64,000 nt of DNA from Geovibrio thiophilus. GTDB taxonomy: Bacteria; Chrysiogenota; Deferribacteres; Deferribacterales; Geovibrionaceae. Position 1 is the first letter of the stretch, and each line of letters opens with the position of its first letter. The notes under the pieces are model-generated. The model saw only the letters and a program-made list of their open reading frames with translations. It searched no databases and was not told where the DNA came from. The DNA lies in contig NZ_CP035108.1 in the NCBI RefSeq assembly GCF_004087915.1, forward strand, positions 2,728,001 through 2,792,000. Reading direction: 5' to 3'. Shown here in pieces: positions 43,599-54,408 of the stretch. The translations under genes were made by a program, and so were the position numbers.

Positions 43599-45018
43599 TC
43601 AGAGTTTCCCGCCGGAACAGTCTGCGGCTCCGGCTCAGCGGTCTCATCCTCCGTTTTTGGCATAAAGAAATAATACACGCCGCCTTTGCGCTCTCTTTTC
43701 AGCATCACATGCGTATCCGACGAATTAACCTCCTCAGCGAAATCAAAGAGTACGCTGCCGTCATTGTCAAAGATTTTGCCGTGCCTGAGCTCTTTTGCGG
43801 CACAGCCGTCAGGAAAGTCGGTCATTTCAAGAGTGACACTGTTTTCCATGCAGTATTTTCTGCCGTCAAAATCCATATAGCACACTCTTTTGCCAAGGGA
43901 GCAGAACTGCGGTTCTGCACGGTTGATGAAAATCTCCTTGTTGAAGGAATCCTCAGAGGAGAGGGCTGTAAGGGCGCTGTCCGCAAGGTGCAGCGTGAAG
44001 CCGTCGGCGATTGCCGCTTTTTCGGAATGGAAACCGGAATATAAGCCCGCTCTCACAAATTTACCGCCGCAGTACGCGTCCGCCCTGCCGGACACCCTGA
44101 CGCAGTCTGACATATTGTCCGCCGGAAAATCCAGTATCTCGGGCGCACCGCCCTTGTTAACTTCCTGATAGTTTATGCTGTAGAATCTGTCACGCCCGTA
44201 GCCGTTCAGCCTGCCGCCTTCAATATAAGGAGAGGTAAAATCCACCGGCAGAGGGCTCAAGCCCGTAAAGCGCCTCTGCGCGAAATCAAGGGTCACCAGC
44301 TTTTCATCAAGGATAAAAACAGCATAGCCGTCATCCAGAAAAACCTCCTGAATATCCTCCTTAAGCTGACCGGAGATTACCTCCTCTGTGGAATCTATAC
44401 GATACACTCTGAAGGATTTTCCCTCCGCAAAGGCAAAATACGGCGGATAGAAGGCAGGCTTGCCCGGTTTATTGTTCGTGCCGGTCACCTCGGCGCATGA
44501 GGAGAGGCTGAATATACTTATGCCTTTGTCATTCTCAGCGAGCAGAAAGCCGCCCTTGAGCCTTATGGATGTGAAGTTATCCGACAGAAACGACGGACAT
44601 TCGGAGGAGGATATATTGATTGAGTCATCGGTAAGAACGGCGAGAATTCCGTCCTCGTAGACAAAGTCTCTTACAGACTGGGAGATTACCCTAGATGTTT
44701 TTTTTTATCAAAGCCCACAAGCGCACCGAGAAGCAGTCCGCTTTCGGGCATTGCAGCCTCAAACTCCGAAGTGCTGTCGGATGCGTGAAGCTCAGCCTTA
44801 AGCTCCTGAAGGTAGCTGCTGCCTGTGAAAAGATTTTTCTGTGTAACAACCGCCTGCTGAACAGGTGCGGCGGTGGTGCAGGAGATAATAAAGACGAGAG
44901 AGGGGATAACAAGTTTTAGGAATCTGATTATCCAGCCCGAGCAGCTTAACTTTGAAAATACTTCTGTTTCCAGTGCCTTACGTTCATCAAAAGTGAGTTC
45001 GCAGTCTCTTCTTTCCAC
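43595..45018 (-). CDS. Membrane-anchored/lipoprotein-like gene split by a frameshift at nine A
   Basis: Two reading frames appear to form one gene. The first part (45018 to 44686, 110 aa, GTG start) has a hydrophobic stretch IRFLKLVIPSLVFIISC resembling a lipobox, then stops soon after GFDKKKHLG. In the next frame an open stretch continues without stop from the run of nine A (coding strand, near 44699-44707) through to 43595, with an in-frame GTG only at 44488. A -1 shift at A-AAA-AAA, or one extra A, would join them into a protein of about 465 residues. It would have repeated Phe/Tyr-Asp-Asp-Gly strand patterns suggestive of a beta-propeller. Its function is unknown. It could be a real frameshift, slippage-controlled expression or a sequencing error. 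Confidence 0.6.
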
Positions 45019-45048
45019 TTAAATTCCCCCGGACGCCCTTTAAAGCCG

Positions 45049-45909
45049 TCAGAAGCCGAGGTATTTCACCTCTTCCTCAAGCTGCACGCCCGTTTCTTTT
45101 AAAACAATTAACTTAACTTCTTCAATCAGGTTCTTAATATCAGAACCGGTAGCGCCGCCTGCATTAACAATAAAATTGGCGTGCTTTACGGAAACCATAG
45201 CCCCGCCGATGCGTTTTCCCTTTAAACCGCACCGTTCTATGAGCTCTCCGGCATAGTGACCTTCAGGTCGTTTGAAAACCGAACCGCAGGAGGGATATTC
45301 CAAAGGCTGCTTAAGCGCCCTTTTACGGAGAATCTCCTTTCTGATACGTTCGCTTTCAGCCCTGTCCCCTTCCTCAAAGAGGAATGTTCCACCGAGAACG
45401 ATGTTTCCTTCCACCGCCAAAGTTTTGCGGTAGGAGAAACCGGCGTCAGCACCCTTCACCGTGAAAACCGAACCGTCCGCACTGAGGAGCTCAATCTCGT
45501 CAGTTAACATTCCGATCTCGGTTCCGAATGCACCTGCGTTCATTGCGAGCGCACCGCCCAAAGTGCCGGGGATGCCGCTCATGTTCTCGGCTCCGGTCAT
45601 GTAAGATCTTATCGTATAAACGATCATTGAGTCAAGAAGAACTCCGGCACCTGCATAAATTTTCTTATGTTTTCTCAAAATGTGCCGATTAAGATTACTG
45701 AGAACTATTACCGTATGATCCAGAATTTGATCTGAGATCAACAGGTTACAGCCGCCGCCCATTATAAAATGTTCAATGGAGTTTTTTTCCGCCCAAGCAA
45801 GACATTCAACTAATTCTTCAGTTGTGGACGGTTCGGCGAAAAATCTTGCCGTTCCTCCGGTGCGGTAGCTTGTGTAATTTTTAAGTGATACGTTTTCACG
45901 GATTCTCAT
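45049..45909 (-). CDS. murB: UDP-N-acetylenolpyruvoylglucosamine reductase
   Basis: MurB reduces UDP-GlcNAc-enolpyruvate to UDP-MurNAc with NADPH and FAD in peptidoglycan synthesis. The 286-residue protein has the FAD-binding YRTGGTARFFAEPST and MGGGCNLLISDQ, SGIPGTLGGALAMNAGAFG, and the active-site YPSCGSVFKRPEGHYAGELIE. Lacking the extra loop of E. coli MurB, it looks like the type II enzyme. It overlaps mtnP by four bases. Confidence 0.95.
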   Translation of the reverse strand: MRIRENVSLKNYTSYRTGGTARFFAEPSTTEELVECLAWAEKNSIEHFIMGGGCNLLISDQILDHTVIVLSNLNRHILRKHKKIYAGAGVLLDSMIVYTIRSYMTGAENMSGIPGTLGGALAMNAGAFGTEIGMLTDEIELLSADGSVFTVKGADAGFSYRKTLAVEGNIVLGGTFLFEEGDRAESERIRKEILRKRALKQPLEYPSCGSVFKRPEGHYAGELIERCGLKGKRIGGAMVSVKHANFIVNAGGATGSDIKNLIEEVKLIVLKETGVQLEEEVKYLGF

Positions 45910-46691
45910 TTACTGATCTTCGTTCCTTCAAGAGCATCCTTGCAGAGACATTTTCTGTTCACTGTGTATGAATCGGGCAGAGCGCTGACGATCGCCTTGA
46001 TCCGCTCTGTCGCAGCCTTCATGGTTTCCACCACTTCCACCGTGGTTAACTTGGTATCGCCTGTTCCCGCAGCATGGTTGGTTATCACGCTCACATTGGC
46101 GTAACAGATCTCTTTTTCCCTCGCAAGCGGAGCCTCGGGAAACAGTGTCATCCCTACGGTGTCCGCGCCTATGGAAGCGAAGTATCTGATCTCCGCCGAT
46201 GTTTCAAGTCTAGGTCCGTTGGTGCAGATGTACACCCCGCTGTCCTTCACCTCAACCCCCGCTCTCTCGGCGCTCTCTAGGAGAAGCGCCCGAAGCTCAG
46301 GGCAGAAAGGTTCTGTGAAATCTATATGATGAATAAGCCCACCGTCATAAAAAGTGTGCGCACGTCCTGAGGTGTGGTCTATGGCGTTTGATGAAATAAC
46401 TATATCCCCGGGCTTCACACCCCTTATGCCGCCGACTGCGGTAAAAGATATAATACGCTCAACGCCCAGCTTCTCAAAGCCTGCTATATTTGCCCTGTAG
46501 TTCACACTGTGCGGCGGAATGCCGTGGCTGCGCCCGTGTCTGTTGAGAAAATAGAAATCAACGCCTTTGCAGCTGAAATGCCTGTACGCATCGGAAGGAG
46601 CGCCCCATTCAGTGACCACGGACTCCTCGCCCATGAACTCAAATCCGTCTATGTCGTAAAGTCCGCTGCCGCCTATTATACCGAGTTTCAT
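45906..46691 (-). CDS. mtnP: S-methyl-5'-thioadenosine phosphorylase
   Basis: MtnP splits methylthioadenosine (from polyamine synthesis) into adenine and methylthioribose 1-phosphate. The 261-residue protein has LGIIGGSGLYDIDGFE, FLNRHGRSHGIPPHSVNYRANI, TFYDGGLIHHIDFTEPFCPEL, TNGPRLETSAEIRYF, GMTLFPEAPLAREKEICYA and NHAAGTGDTKLT. Some members act on inosine or S-methylthioinosine instead; the subtype is not certain. A TATAAT-like -10 and AAGG ribosome site lie upstream. Confidence 0.9.
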   Translation of the reverse strand: MKLGIIGGSGLYDIDGFEFMGEESVVTEWGAPSDAYRHFSCKGVDFYFLNRHGRSHGIPPHSVNYRANIAGFEKLGVERIISFTAVGGIRGVKPGDIVISSNAIDHTSGRAHTFYDGGLIHHIDFTEPFCPELRALLLESAERAGVEVKDSGVYICTNGPRLETSAEIRYFASIGADTVGMTLFPEAPLAREKEICYANVSVITNHAAGTGDTKLTTVEVVETMKAATERIKAIVSALPDSYTVNRKCLCKDALEGTKISK

Positions 46692-46764
46692 AATATACCT
46701 TTTTCATTATAGTTCCTGTCTGAGACAGGCTTCCTGAGCAGAGTTTTTTATGATTAAATTCTTC

Positions 46765-46813
46765 TCGGGGTACTTTTTTAACTGAAAAAAAGCTCCCCGA
46801 ACCCTTCAAAAAA
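46765..46813 (-). repeat. AT-rich long hairpin with conserved tail between mtnP and lolD
   Basis: TCGGGG (46765-46770) pairs with CCCCGA (46795-46800) around TACTTTTTTAACTGAAAAAAAGCT. A GAACCCTTCAAAAAA tail follows. This is the same plan as 6155-6212 with a different outer stem. Confidence 0.55.
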
Positions 46814-47026
46814 CCGAGTCGGTATACCCTGTCGGATTCGGATACACGCTCGCGCCTTGCAGAGCAAGGCTTCGCTTCGCACGGCGCATCCCCGTCCTTG
46901 GGGGATGGTCAGCTCTTTCTGTTCTGATAATCCGAATCCGCACATCCTGTCGGATTCGGATACACGCTCGCGCCTTGCAGAGCAAGGCTTCGCTTCGCAC
47001 GGCGCATCCCCGTCCTTGGGGGATGG
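46813..47026 (+). repeat. Covarying triple-hairpin repeat, copies B1 and B2, with a duplicated lolD end
   Basis: Two tandem copies lie 118 bp apart. B2 has stem ATCCGAATCCG/CGGATTCGGAT around the conserved CACATCCTGT tip, ACACGCTCGCG, stem GCCTTGC/GCAAGGC, CTTCGCTTCGCACGGCG and stem CATCCCC/GGGGATG. B1 is the same except for a degenerate left arm. Between them, 46909-46931 repeats the last bases of lolD (47027-47050) with two differences. Confidence 0.8.
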
Positions 47027-47683
47027 TCAGCTCTTTTCTATTCTGATAATCCTGTCGCAGGAGTTTGCGATGGCGTCTTCGTGGGTGACGATGAGGATTG
47101 TCACACCTTCATCCCGCATGAGGCGGATCATATCCAGAACCTCATCGCTGTTTTTCTTATCAAGGCTGCCTGTGGGTTCATCAGCGAGAAGGATCTTCGG
47201 GCTGTTCATCATAGCCCTTGCGATTGCCGTTCTCTGCTGTTCGCCACCGGAGAGTTCAGCGGGAAAGTGTGTTGTTCTGCTTTCCAGCCCAACCTTGGTG
47301 AGCAGTTCCTTAGCCCTCTTCGCAGCAGCGTCTATGTTCACTCCGCCTATGAGAGCGGGCATCATAACGTTTTCCAAAGCGGTAAAATCTTCCAGCAGGT
47401 AATGAAACTGGAACACAAAACCCACATCCTTATTCCTGAACTGGTCAACGGCTTTCCCCTTGAGCTTAAGAATGTCCTCACCCTGAAACATTACAGAACC
47501 TGAGTCCGGCTTATCCAGACCGCCGATAATGTGCAGCAGGGTTGATTTGCCCGCACCGGAAGGACCGACTATGGCGAGCATTTCGCCTTTTTCCACATTC
47601 ATGCTGAAGCCGCTGAGGACGTTCAGCCTGTAGTCGCCCTTGAGAAAGCTTTTGTTGAGATCTATTATTTCAAGCAGACTCAT
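47027..47683 (-). CDS. lolD: Lipoprotein-releasing ABC transporter ATPase LolD
   Basis: LolD powers release of outer-membrane lipoproteins from the inner membrane. The 218-residue ABC protein has Walker A VGPSGAGKSTLLHIIGGLD, a Q-loop in VGFVFQFHYLLEDFTALENV, signature ELSGGEQQRTAIARAM and Walker B KILLADEPTGSLDKKNS. The FQFHYLL stretch is typical of LolD. It abuts lolC/E with no gap. Its last bases are duplicated in the downstream repeat locus. Confidence 0.93.
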   Translation of the reverse strand: MSLLEIIDLNKSFLKGDYRLNVLSGFSMNVEKGEMLAIVGPSGAGKSTLLHIIGGLDKPDSGSVMFQGEDILKLKGKAVDQFRNKDVGFVFQFHYLLEDFTALENVMMPALIGGVNIDAAAKRAKELLTKVGLESRTTHFPAELSGGEQQRTAIARAMMNSPKILLADEPTGSLDKKNSDEVLDMIRLMRDEGVTILIVTHEDAIANSCDRIIRIEKS

Positions 47684-48909
47684 CAGTCACGCCTCAATGC
47701 TTCTATGGGGTCGAGCTTCGCCGACTGTCTGGCGGGGAACAGCCCCGCAGCATATGTGATAACCAGTGCGCAGACTGTCACGACTATGAACACTGACGGC
47801 TCTATCTTCACGGGGATTCTGTCCATGAAATACACATCCTCCGGCAGGCTTATAAGCTTGTAGTTTTTCAGCACGAAGCAGGCGGTGTATCCTATAACAT
47901 TGCCAAGTGCGGTTCCCACGAAGCCCACCACGAGCCCCTGACGAATGAAGATCCGGTATATGCTTTTTTCCGGTGCGCCCATTGCCCTGAGTATGGCTAT
48001 ATCACGTTTTTTATCCTTGACCGACACGGTGATCATGCTCACCACATTGAACGAAGCGACTATGATTATCAGCGTCAGGATTATAAACATCGCAATTTTT
48101 TCCAGCTTGAGGGCGGAGAAGAGATTGGAGTTCATGCTTATCCAGTCCCGTGACCAGTAAGGAAAGCCCAGCTCATCCTCTATCTTTTTGGCAAGGGGGA
48201 TAGCGTTTGCGAAGCTGTCCGCCTTCACGCTGAAACCGGAGACGACATCATCCATCCCGAAGAATTCCTGTGCGGCTTCAAGGGATATGTAGCCGAGGGA
48301 CGAGTTGTATTCATACATTCCCATGTCGAACCAGCCGGCGACCTCAAAGTGCTTCATCTTCGGAACCATGCCGAAGGGACCCTTCCGCCCGAAGGGGGAG
48401 ACCATAACCACGTCATCCCCTGCGCTGACCGCCAGCGAGTGAGCAAGCTCCTTGCCGAGAACGATCTTAGGTTTCTCGCCCTTGTCCGCTATGTCCATGA
48501 ACTCGCCGTCTTTCATGAACTTCTCAATCGAAGTGACGCCGAGTTCTTTTTCAGGGATAACTCCTCTGATAATAACACCGCTGACGTTGTTCTGGCTTGT
48601 AACCAGAACCTGACTGAGGACAAACGGCGAGACTCCCGCCACCTTGTCCATAATGCGGATTTTAGCGTCCGCAAGCTGCCAGTCGCTTATGGGCGCAGCA
48701 TCCAGACGGTTTACTATTATGTGGGCGTTTGCCCCGAGGATCTTGTTCTGCAAATTGTCGGAGAAGCCGATCATTACGTTGAGAACGATAATGAGTGTCG
48801 CCACCCCCACCATTATACCTATTACAGAAATGGTGGAGATAAACGAAAATATGCGGTTTTTCCTGCGGGAGCGCAGATAGCGTGTCGCTATCAGATTCTC
48901 CGTTTTCAT
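47683..48909 (-). CDS. lolC: Lipoprotein-releasing system permease (LolC/LolE type)
   Basis: This four-helix inner-membrane permease (408 aa) works with LolD in lipoprotein sorting. The N-terminus (IATRYLRSRRKNRIFSFISTISVIGIMVGVATLIIVLNVMIGF) and the C-terminal three helices (FNVVSMITVSVKDKKRDIAILRAMG ... ITYAAGLFPARQSAKLDPIEALR) frame a periplasmic MacB-like domain of about 220 residues. Only one such gene is seen, so the transporter may be a homodimer (LolF-like) instead of a LolC-LolE pair. It starts just after guaA. Confidence 0.9.
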   Translation of the reverse strand: MKTENLIATRYLRSRRKNRIFSFISTISVIGIMVGVATLIIVLNVMIGFSDNLQNKILGANAHIIVNRLDAAPISDWQLADAKIRIMDKVAGVSPFVLSQVLVTSQNNVSGVIIRGVIPEKELGVTSIEKFMKDGEFMDIADKGEKPKIVLGKELAHSLAVSAGDDVVMVSPFGRKGPFGMVPKMKHFEVAGWFDMGMYEYNSSLGYISLEAAQEFFGMDDVVSGFSVKADSFANAIPLAKKIEDELGFPYWSRDWISMNSNLFSALKLEKIAMFIILTLIIIVASFNVVSMITVSVKDKKRDIAILRAMGAPEKSIYRIFIRQGLVVGFVGTALGNVIGYTACFVLKNYKLISLPEDVYFMDRIPVKIEPSVFIVVTVCALVITYAAGLFPARQSAKLDPIEALRRD

Positions 48910-48910
48910 A

Positions 48911-50461
48911 TTATTCCCATTCTATTGTCGCAGGCGGCTTGGAGCTTATGTCATAGACAACACGGTTTATGCCCCTTACCTCGTTTATTATGCGGTTTGA
49001 GATTTTGCCGAGCACATCATAGGGTATGTGCGCCCAGTCTGCCGTCATGCCGTCGGAGCTGTAAACGGCTCTGATGGCGCAGGCGTTTTCATATGTCCTG
49101 CCGTCGCCCATTACGCCCACCGTATTTACGGGGAGCAGAACGGCGAACGCCTGCCAGATTGTATTGTAAAGGTTGGCGTTGTGAAGCTCCTCTATGAAGA
49201 TAGCGTCCGCCTGACGGAGAACATCGCATCTCTTCTTGGTGATCTCGCCCAGAACCCTTACACCCAGCCCGGGACCGGGGAAAGGGTGACGCCCGACCAT
49301 TACCTCGGGCAGACCGAGCTTACGTCCCACATCCCTGACCTCATCCTTGAAGAGCTCACGGAGAGGCTCAACAAGCTGAAACTTCATGTCCTCCGGCAGA
49401 CCGCCCACATTGTGGTGTGATTTGATGGTGGCGGAGGGTCCTTTGAAGGAGACGGATTCTATAACATCCGGATAAAGCGTACCCTGAGCGAGAAAGTCGA
49501 AGTCGCCTATTTTTCTCGCCTCTTCCTCAAAAATACGGATGAAGAGGTTGCCGATTGTCTTTCTTTTCTTCTCAGGATCGGTAACGCCCGCAAGAGCGGT
49601 GAGAAAGCGTTCCTCAGCGTCAGCCACAACGAGATTTATTTTATAGTGTTCCCTGAATGTTTTTTCCACATACTCGCGTTCGTTCAGCCTGAGGAGCCCG
49701 TTGTCGACGAACACGCAGACGAGATTGTCGCCTATGGCTTCATGGAGAAGCACTGCGACGACTGAGGAATCCACACCGCCGGAAAGCCCGCAGAGAACCT
49801 TTCTGCCGCCGACCTTCTCACGGACACGCTCAATCTCTGCCTGTATGAAGTTTTCCGTAGTCCAGATCTGTCTGCACCCGCAGATTCCCACAACGAAGTT
49901 TTCAAGAATAGCCTTGCCCTGCTCAGTGTGGGTGACTTCGGGGTGAAACTGGATTGCGTATATCTCACGGCTGTGATGCTTCATCGCGGCGGCGGGAGCA
50001 TTGTCCGTTTTTGCCACTATGTCAAAGTGTTCGGGCATTTTCTCAAGCCTGTCGCCGTGGCTCATCCATACGGTGAGCGTCCCGTTTCCTTCAAGCCCTT
50101 TGAAAAGTCCGCACGAGGATTCATAGCTGAGAACCGCCCTGCCGTATTCCCTGTGGTTTGAGGGAGCGACAACTCCGCCGAAATGCTGTCCGGCAAGCTG
50201 CATTCCGTAGCAGATGCCCAGAACGGGAAGCCCCATCTCAAAAACACGCTCGTCAACTCTGGGCGCGTCCTCTTCATAAACGCTGGAAGGGCCGCCGGAA
50301 AGGATTATGCCTTTCGCCTCGAAGGCCTTTATCTTCTCAAAATCAGCGTTGCAGGGGAAAATTTCGCAGTAAACATGAGCCTCACGCACCCTGCGTGCGA
50401 TAAGCTGCGTATATTGTGAGCCGAAGTCTAGTATCAGTACCTTTTCCGAGTGAATGTCCAT
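48911..50461 (-). CDS. guaA: GMP synthase (glutamine-hydrolysing)
   Basis: GuaA converts XMP to GMP with glutamine and ATP. The 516-residue protein has the class I amidotransferase domain first ([17 protein letters not shown] with the Cys; [11 protein letters not shown] with His and Glu), then the PP-loop ATPase [17 protein letters not shown] and the C-terminal dimer domain ending [15 protein letters not shown]. Length is typical. It is separated from guaB by 733 bp that hold the repeat array at 50604-51194. Confidence 0.97.
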   Translation of the reverse strand: MDIHSEKVLILDFGSQYTQLIARRVREAHVYCEIFPCNADFEKIKAFEAKGIILSGGPSSVYEEDAPRVDERVFEMGLPVLGICYGMQLAGQHFGGVVAPSNHREYGRAVLSYESSCGLFKGLEGNGTLTVWMSHGDRLEKMPEHFDIVAKTDNAPAAAMKHHSREIYAIQFHPEVTHTEQGKAILENFVVGICGCRQIWTTENFIQAEIERVREKVGGRKVLCGLSGGVDSSVVAVLLHEAIGDNLVCVFVDNGLLRLNEREYVEKTFREHYKINLVVADAEERFLTALAGVTDPEKKRKTIGNLFIRIFEEEARKIGDFDFLAQGTLYPDVIESVSFKGPSATIKSHHNVGGLPEDMKFQLVEPLRELFKDEVRDVGRKLGLPEVMVGRHPFPGPGLGVRVLGEITKKRCDVLRQADAIFIEELHNANLYNTIWQAFAVLLPVNTVGVMGDGRTYENACAIRAVYSSDGMTADWAHIPYDVLGKISNRIINEVRGINRVVYDISSKPPATIEWE

Positions 50462-50516
50462 CGGTTACAAAACTCCTTTTATAATATTCAGTGAGTTTAA
50501 GTGCTTAGCTGCACAA

Positions 50517-50590
50517 CGGAGCGTCATCCTGAACACAGTTAAGAATCTCCGCTGCTCCGGGATTCTTCGGCTTTGCCTCAGAATGACGTA
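50517..50590. repeat. MITE-like palindromic repeat (GTCATCCTGA ... TCAGAATGAC)
   Basis: The outer arms GCGTCATCCTGA and CTCAGAATGACG and the inner arms AAGAATCTC and GGATTCTT form an imperfect palindrome of about 70 bp between guaA and the guaB-end repeats. This sequence type (ATTCTGAG...GAAGAATC) is familiar as a dispersed repeat in many bacterial genomes. Confidence 0.6.
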
Positions 50591-50603
50591 TCGCAGCTTA
50601 TAT

Positions 50604-51194
50604 CACGGATTCACCCAGTAGTTGGGCGCTTCCTTAGTTAGCTGACTGTCAATCACAAACCGGACATCCTGTCGGTTTGTGATACACGCTCGCGGGCGGA
50701 TAAACCGCCCTTCGCTGCGCACAGCGAGCTCCTGTCATGGGAGCCTTACCTTACGGATTCACCCAGTAGTTGGGCGCTTCCTTAGTTAGCTGACTGTCAA
50801 TCACAAACCGGACATCCTGTCGGTTTGTGATACACGCTCGCGGGCGGATAAACCGCCCTTCGCTGCGCACGGCGAGCTCCCGTCATGGGAGCCTTACCTT
50901 ACGGATTCACCCAGTAGTTGGGCGCTTCCTTAGTTAGCTGACTGTCAATCACAAACCGGACATCCTGTCGGTTTGTGATACACGCTCGCGGGCGGATAAA
51001 CCGCCCTTCGCTGCGCACGGCGAGCTCCCGTCATGGGAGCCTTACCTTACGGATTCACCCAGTAGTTGGGCGCTTCCTTAGTTAGCTGACTGTCAATCAC
51101 AAACCGGACATCCTGTCGGTTTGTGATACACGCTCGCGGGCGGATAAACCGCCCTTCGCTGCGCACGGCGGGCTCCCGTCATGGGAGCCTTACC
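50604..51194 (+). repeat. Four tandem copies (148-bp unit) of the triple-hairpin repeat plus guaB 3' end
   Basis: The marker CGGATTCACCC recurs at 50606, 50754, 50902, 51050 and 51198, exactly 148 bp apart; the last is the real guaB end. Each unit holds about 37 bp of guaB 3' end and about 110 bp of element. The element has stem ATCACAAACCG/CGGTTTGTGAT with tip GACATCCTGT, then ACACGCTCGCG, stem GGGCGG/CCGCCC, TTCGCTGCGCACGGCG, and stem GCTCCC/GGGAGC. Units differ by only a few bases. Confidence 0.9.
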
Positions 51195-52667
<1,473 letters not shown>

Positions 52668-52768
52668 CTATTCACCGCCTGCTTTTATGTTTTGTTTGTC
52701 AATTACTGTACTCTTCCTGAAAACCAAATCGGCTCCGCTCCGCAGGATGCTGGTGCGTCAACACTGAG

Positions 52769-53581
52769 TCAGTAGCCCCAGTCACGGCTGTAGCGGAAGT
52801 CCCGCCCGATTGTTCTCTGGCTGACCTTCGCTATAACGGGAATTTTGCGCTTAAATTGGTATCTCATTATTCTTTCAGATATTTTCTGCACAAAATCCTC
52901 ATCGAAGCCCATTTTAAGGAGCTCGGGTTTTCTGCGTCTGTTGTCTACCATTTCGTAAAGCAGTCTGTCCACATCTTTGTATGTGAAGCCCAGTTCCCCT
53001 TCGTCGGTCTGATCCGGCCAGAGGTCTGCGGTGGGCTGCTTTTTTATAACCTTATCGGGAATGCCGAGATATTCCGACAGCTCCCATACCTGAGTCTTGT
53101 AAAGATCCCCTATGGGGTTTATGGCGCTGGCAAGATCGCCGTACCACGTGCCGTAGCCGAGGAGAAGCTCCGTTTTATTGCTTGTGCCGAGAACTATTCC
53201 GCCGTGCTTTGCCGAGCGGTCAAAAATTGTGACCATGCGCATGCGGGCGAGAACATTTCCTATGCGGAGCTTGCTCATGTCCTTTTCACTTTCGATAAAC
53301 GGCTCCGCAAACGGGGTTATGTCGGCTATTTCGAGATTGATCCCAAGAGCGTCAGCCACGAGTTCGGCATCCGCCATGCTTTCCCGGCTGGAAAGTTTGT
53401 AGGGCAGACCAACCCCGAACACCCTGCCCCTGCCCAGAGCCTCAACGGCTATAGCCGCTGAAAGCGCCGAATCTATACCGCCGGAGAGACCGAGAACAAC
53501 GCTTTTCAGTCCTATTTTCTCTGTCTCCTCTTTTACGAATGTGGTTAATATCTGCTTTGTGAGTTTAAGATCAAGCTTCAT
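52769..53581 (-). CDS. nadE: NAD synthetase (short, ammonia-type NadE)
   Basis: NadE amidates nicotinic acid adenine dinucleotide to NAD with ATP. The 270-residue protein is only the synthetase domain: PP-loop VLGLSGGIDSALSAAIAVEAL, GTSNKTELLLGYGTWYGDLASAINPIGDLYKTQVWEL and ADLWPDQTDEGELGFTYKDVD. No glutaminase domain is fused. The adjoining nitrilase-fold gene, ending two bases upstream, may supply it in trans. Confidence 0.95.
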   Translation of the reverse strand: MKLDLKLTKQILTTFVKEETEKIGLKSVVLGLSGGIDSALSAAIAVEALGRGRVFGVGLPYKLSSRESMADAELVADALGINLEIADITPFAEPFIESEKDMSKLRIGNVLARMRMVTIFDRSAKHGGIVLGTSNKTELLLGYGTWYGDLASAINPIGDLYKTQVWELSEYLGIPDKVIKKQPTADLWPDQTDEGELGFTYKDVDRLLYEMVDNRRRKPELLKMGFDEDFVQKISERIMRYQFKRKIPVIAKVSQRTIGRDFRYSRDWGY

Positions 53582-53583
53582 TT

Positions 53584-54408
53584 TCAGTCTCCTTTGAGAT
53601 AGTCAAGGAGTATGTGGGATTTTTCATCACGATAAAAGGGTGAGTGTATTCTGGCGAGGCGTATATCCTCCTGTTCCAGTTCAACTATTCCCATGGTTTC
53701 CTCAAACTGGGGGAGTCTCGCCTTTCTGGAGCCGAGTGCGGAGTAAGCCTCAGAGCCGCCCCAAAAGGCAACTCCGTCCTCAACTCCCACACGGTTCACA
53801 TAAACGAGGTTCACGGTGAGCAGGCTGGCTGTATATTTGTTTGATGTCTGCCATATGGAGGCTGCCTCCAGTCCGTCACCCACAACACCTCTAGCGGGAC
53901 TGTTGGATGGGATGAAGACTGTCTGCACGCCCATGCGGCTGAGTATATATATTGAGCTTGTGTGGAGAGCATCCTCACAGATAAGTATTCCGCACCTGCC
54001 TATGGCTGTTTCAAACACGGAGAACTCTTTGCCTGCTGCGAAGTATCTTGCCTCCTCAAACATGGTGTAATCGGGAAGATATACTTTTTTGTGGAGGTGA
54101 ACCAGTCTGCCCTTTTCGGCATATGCGCTCACATTATAGAAGAGGTTGTCCTCACCTTCAAAAACGAAGCCGAAAACAATTGATATATCCTTGGAGAGAG
54201 CGACGATTTTTTTAATCATCCTGTCGTCTGTTTTCATTGCTACATCGCTGACATAGTCCAGAAGATAATACCCCGTGAGCGAAAGCTCAGGAAACACAAT
54301 AACATCGCATTTTTCCGCAACGGCTTTTTCTATGTACTCCTCGTGGAGCTTAAGGTTTTTCGCCGTATCACCCAGAAAGGGCTTTATCTGCGCCAGACAG
54401 ACCCGCAT
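53584..54408 (-). CDS. Carbon-nitrogen hydrolase (nitrilase fold), possible NadE glutaminase partner
   Basis: This 274-residue nitrilase-superfamily protein carries the Glu-Lys-Cys triad: VIVFPELSLTGYYL (Glu), HLHKKVYLPDY (Lys) and CGILICEDALHTS (Cys). The N-terminus MRVCLAQIKPFLGDTAKNL resembles the glutaminase half of long, glutamine-dependent NAD synthetases. It lies directly between moaC and nadE, with two bases to the latter. I infer it may feed ammonia to NadE as a separate subunit; a general amidase role is also possible. Confidence 0.82.
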   Translation of the reverse strand: MRVCLAQIKPFLGDTAKNLKLHEEYIEKAVAEKCDVIVFPELSLTGYYLLDYVSDVAMKTDDRMIKKIVALSKDISIVFGFVFEGEDNLFYNVSAYAEKGRLVHLHKKVYLPDYTMFEEARYFAAGKEFSVFETAIGRCGILICEDALHTSSIYILSRMGVQTVFIPSNSPARGVVGDGLEAASIWQTSNKYTASLLTVNLVYVNRVGVEDGVAFWGGSEAYSALGSRKARLPQFEETMGIVELEQEDIRLARIHSPFYRDEKSHILLDYLKGD

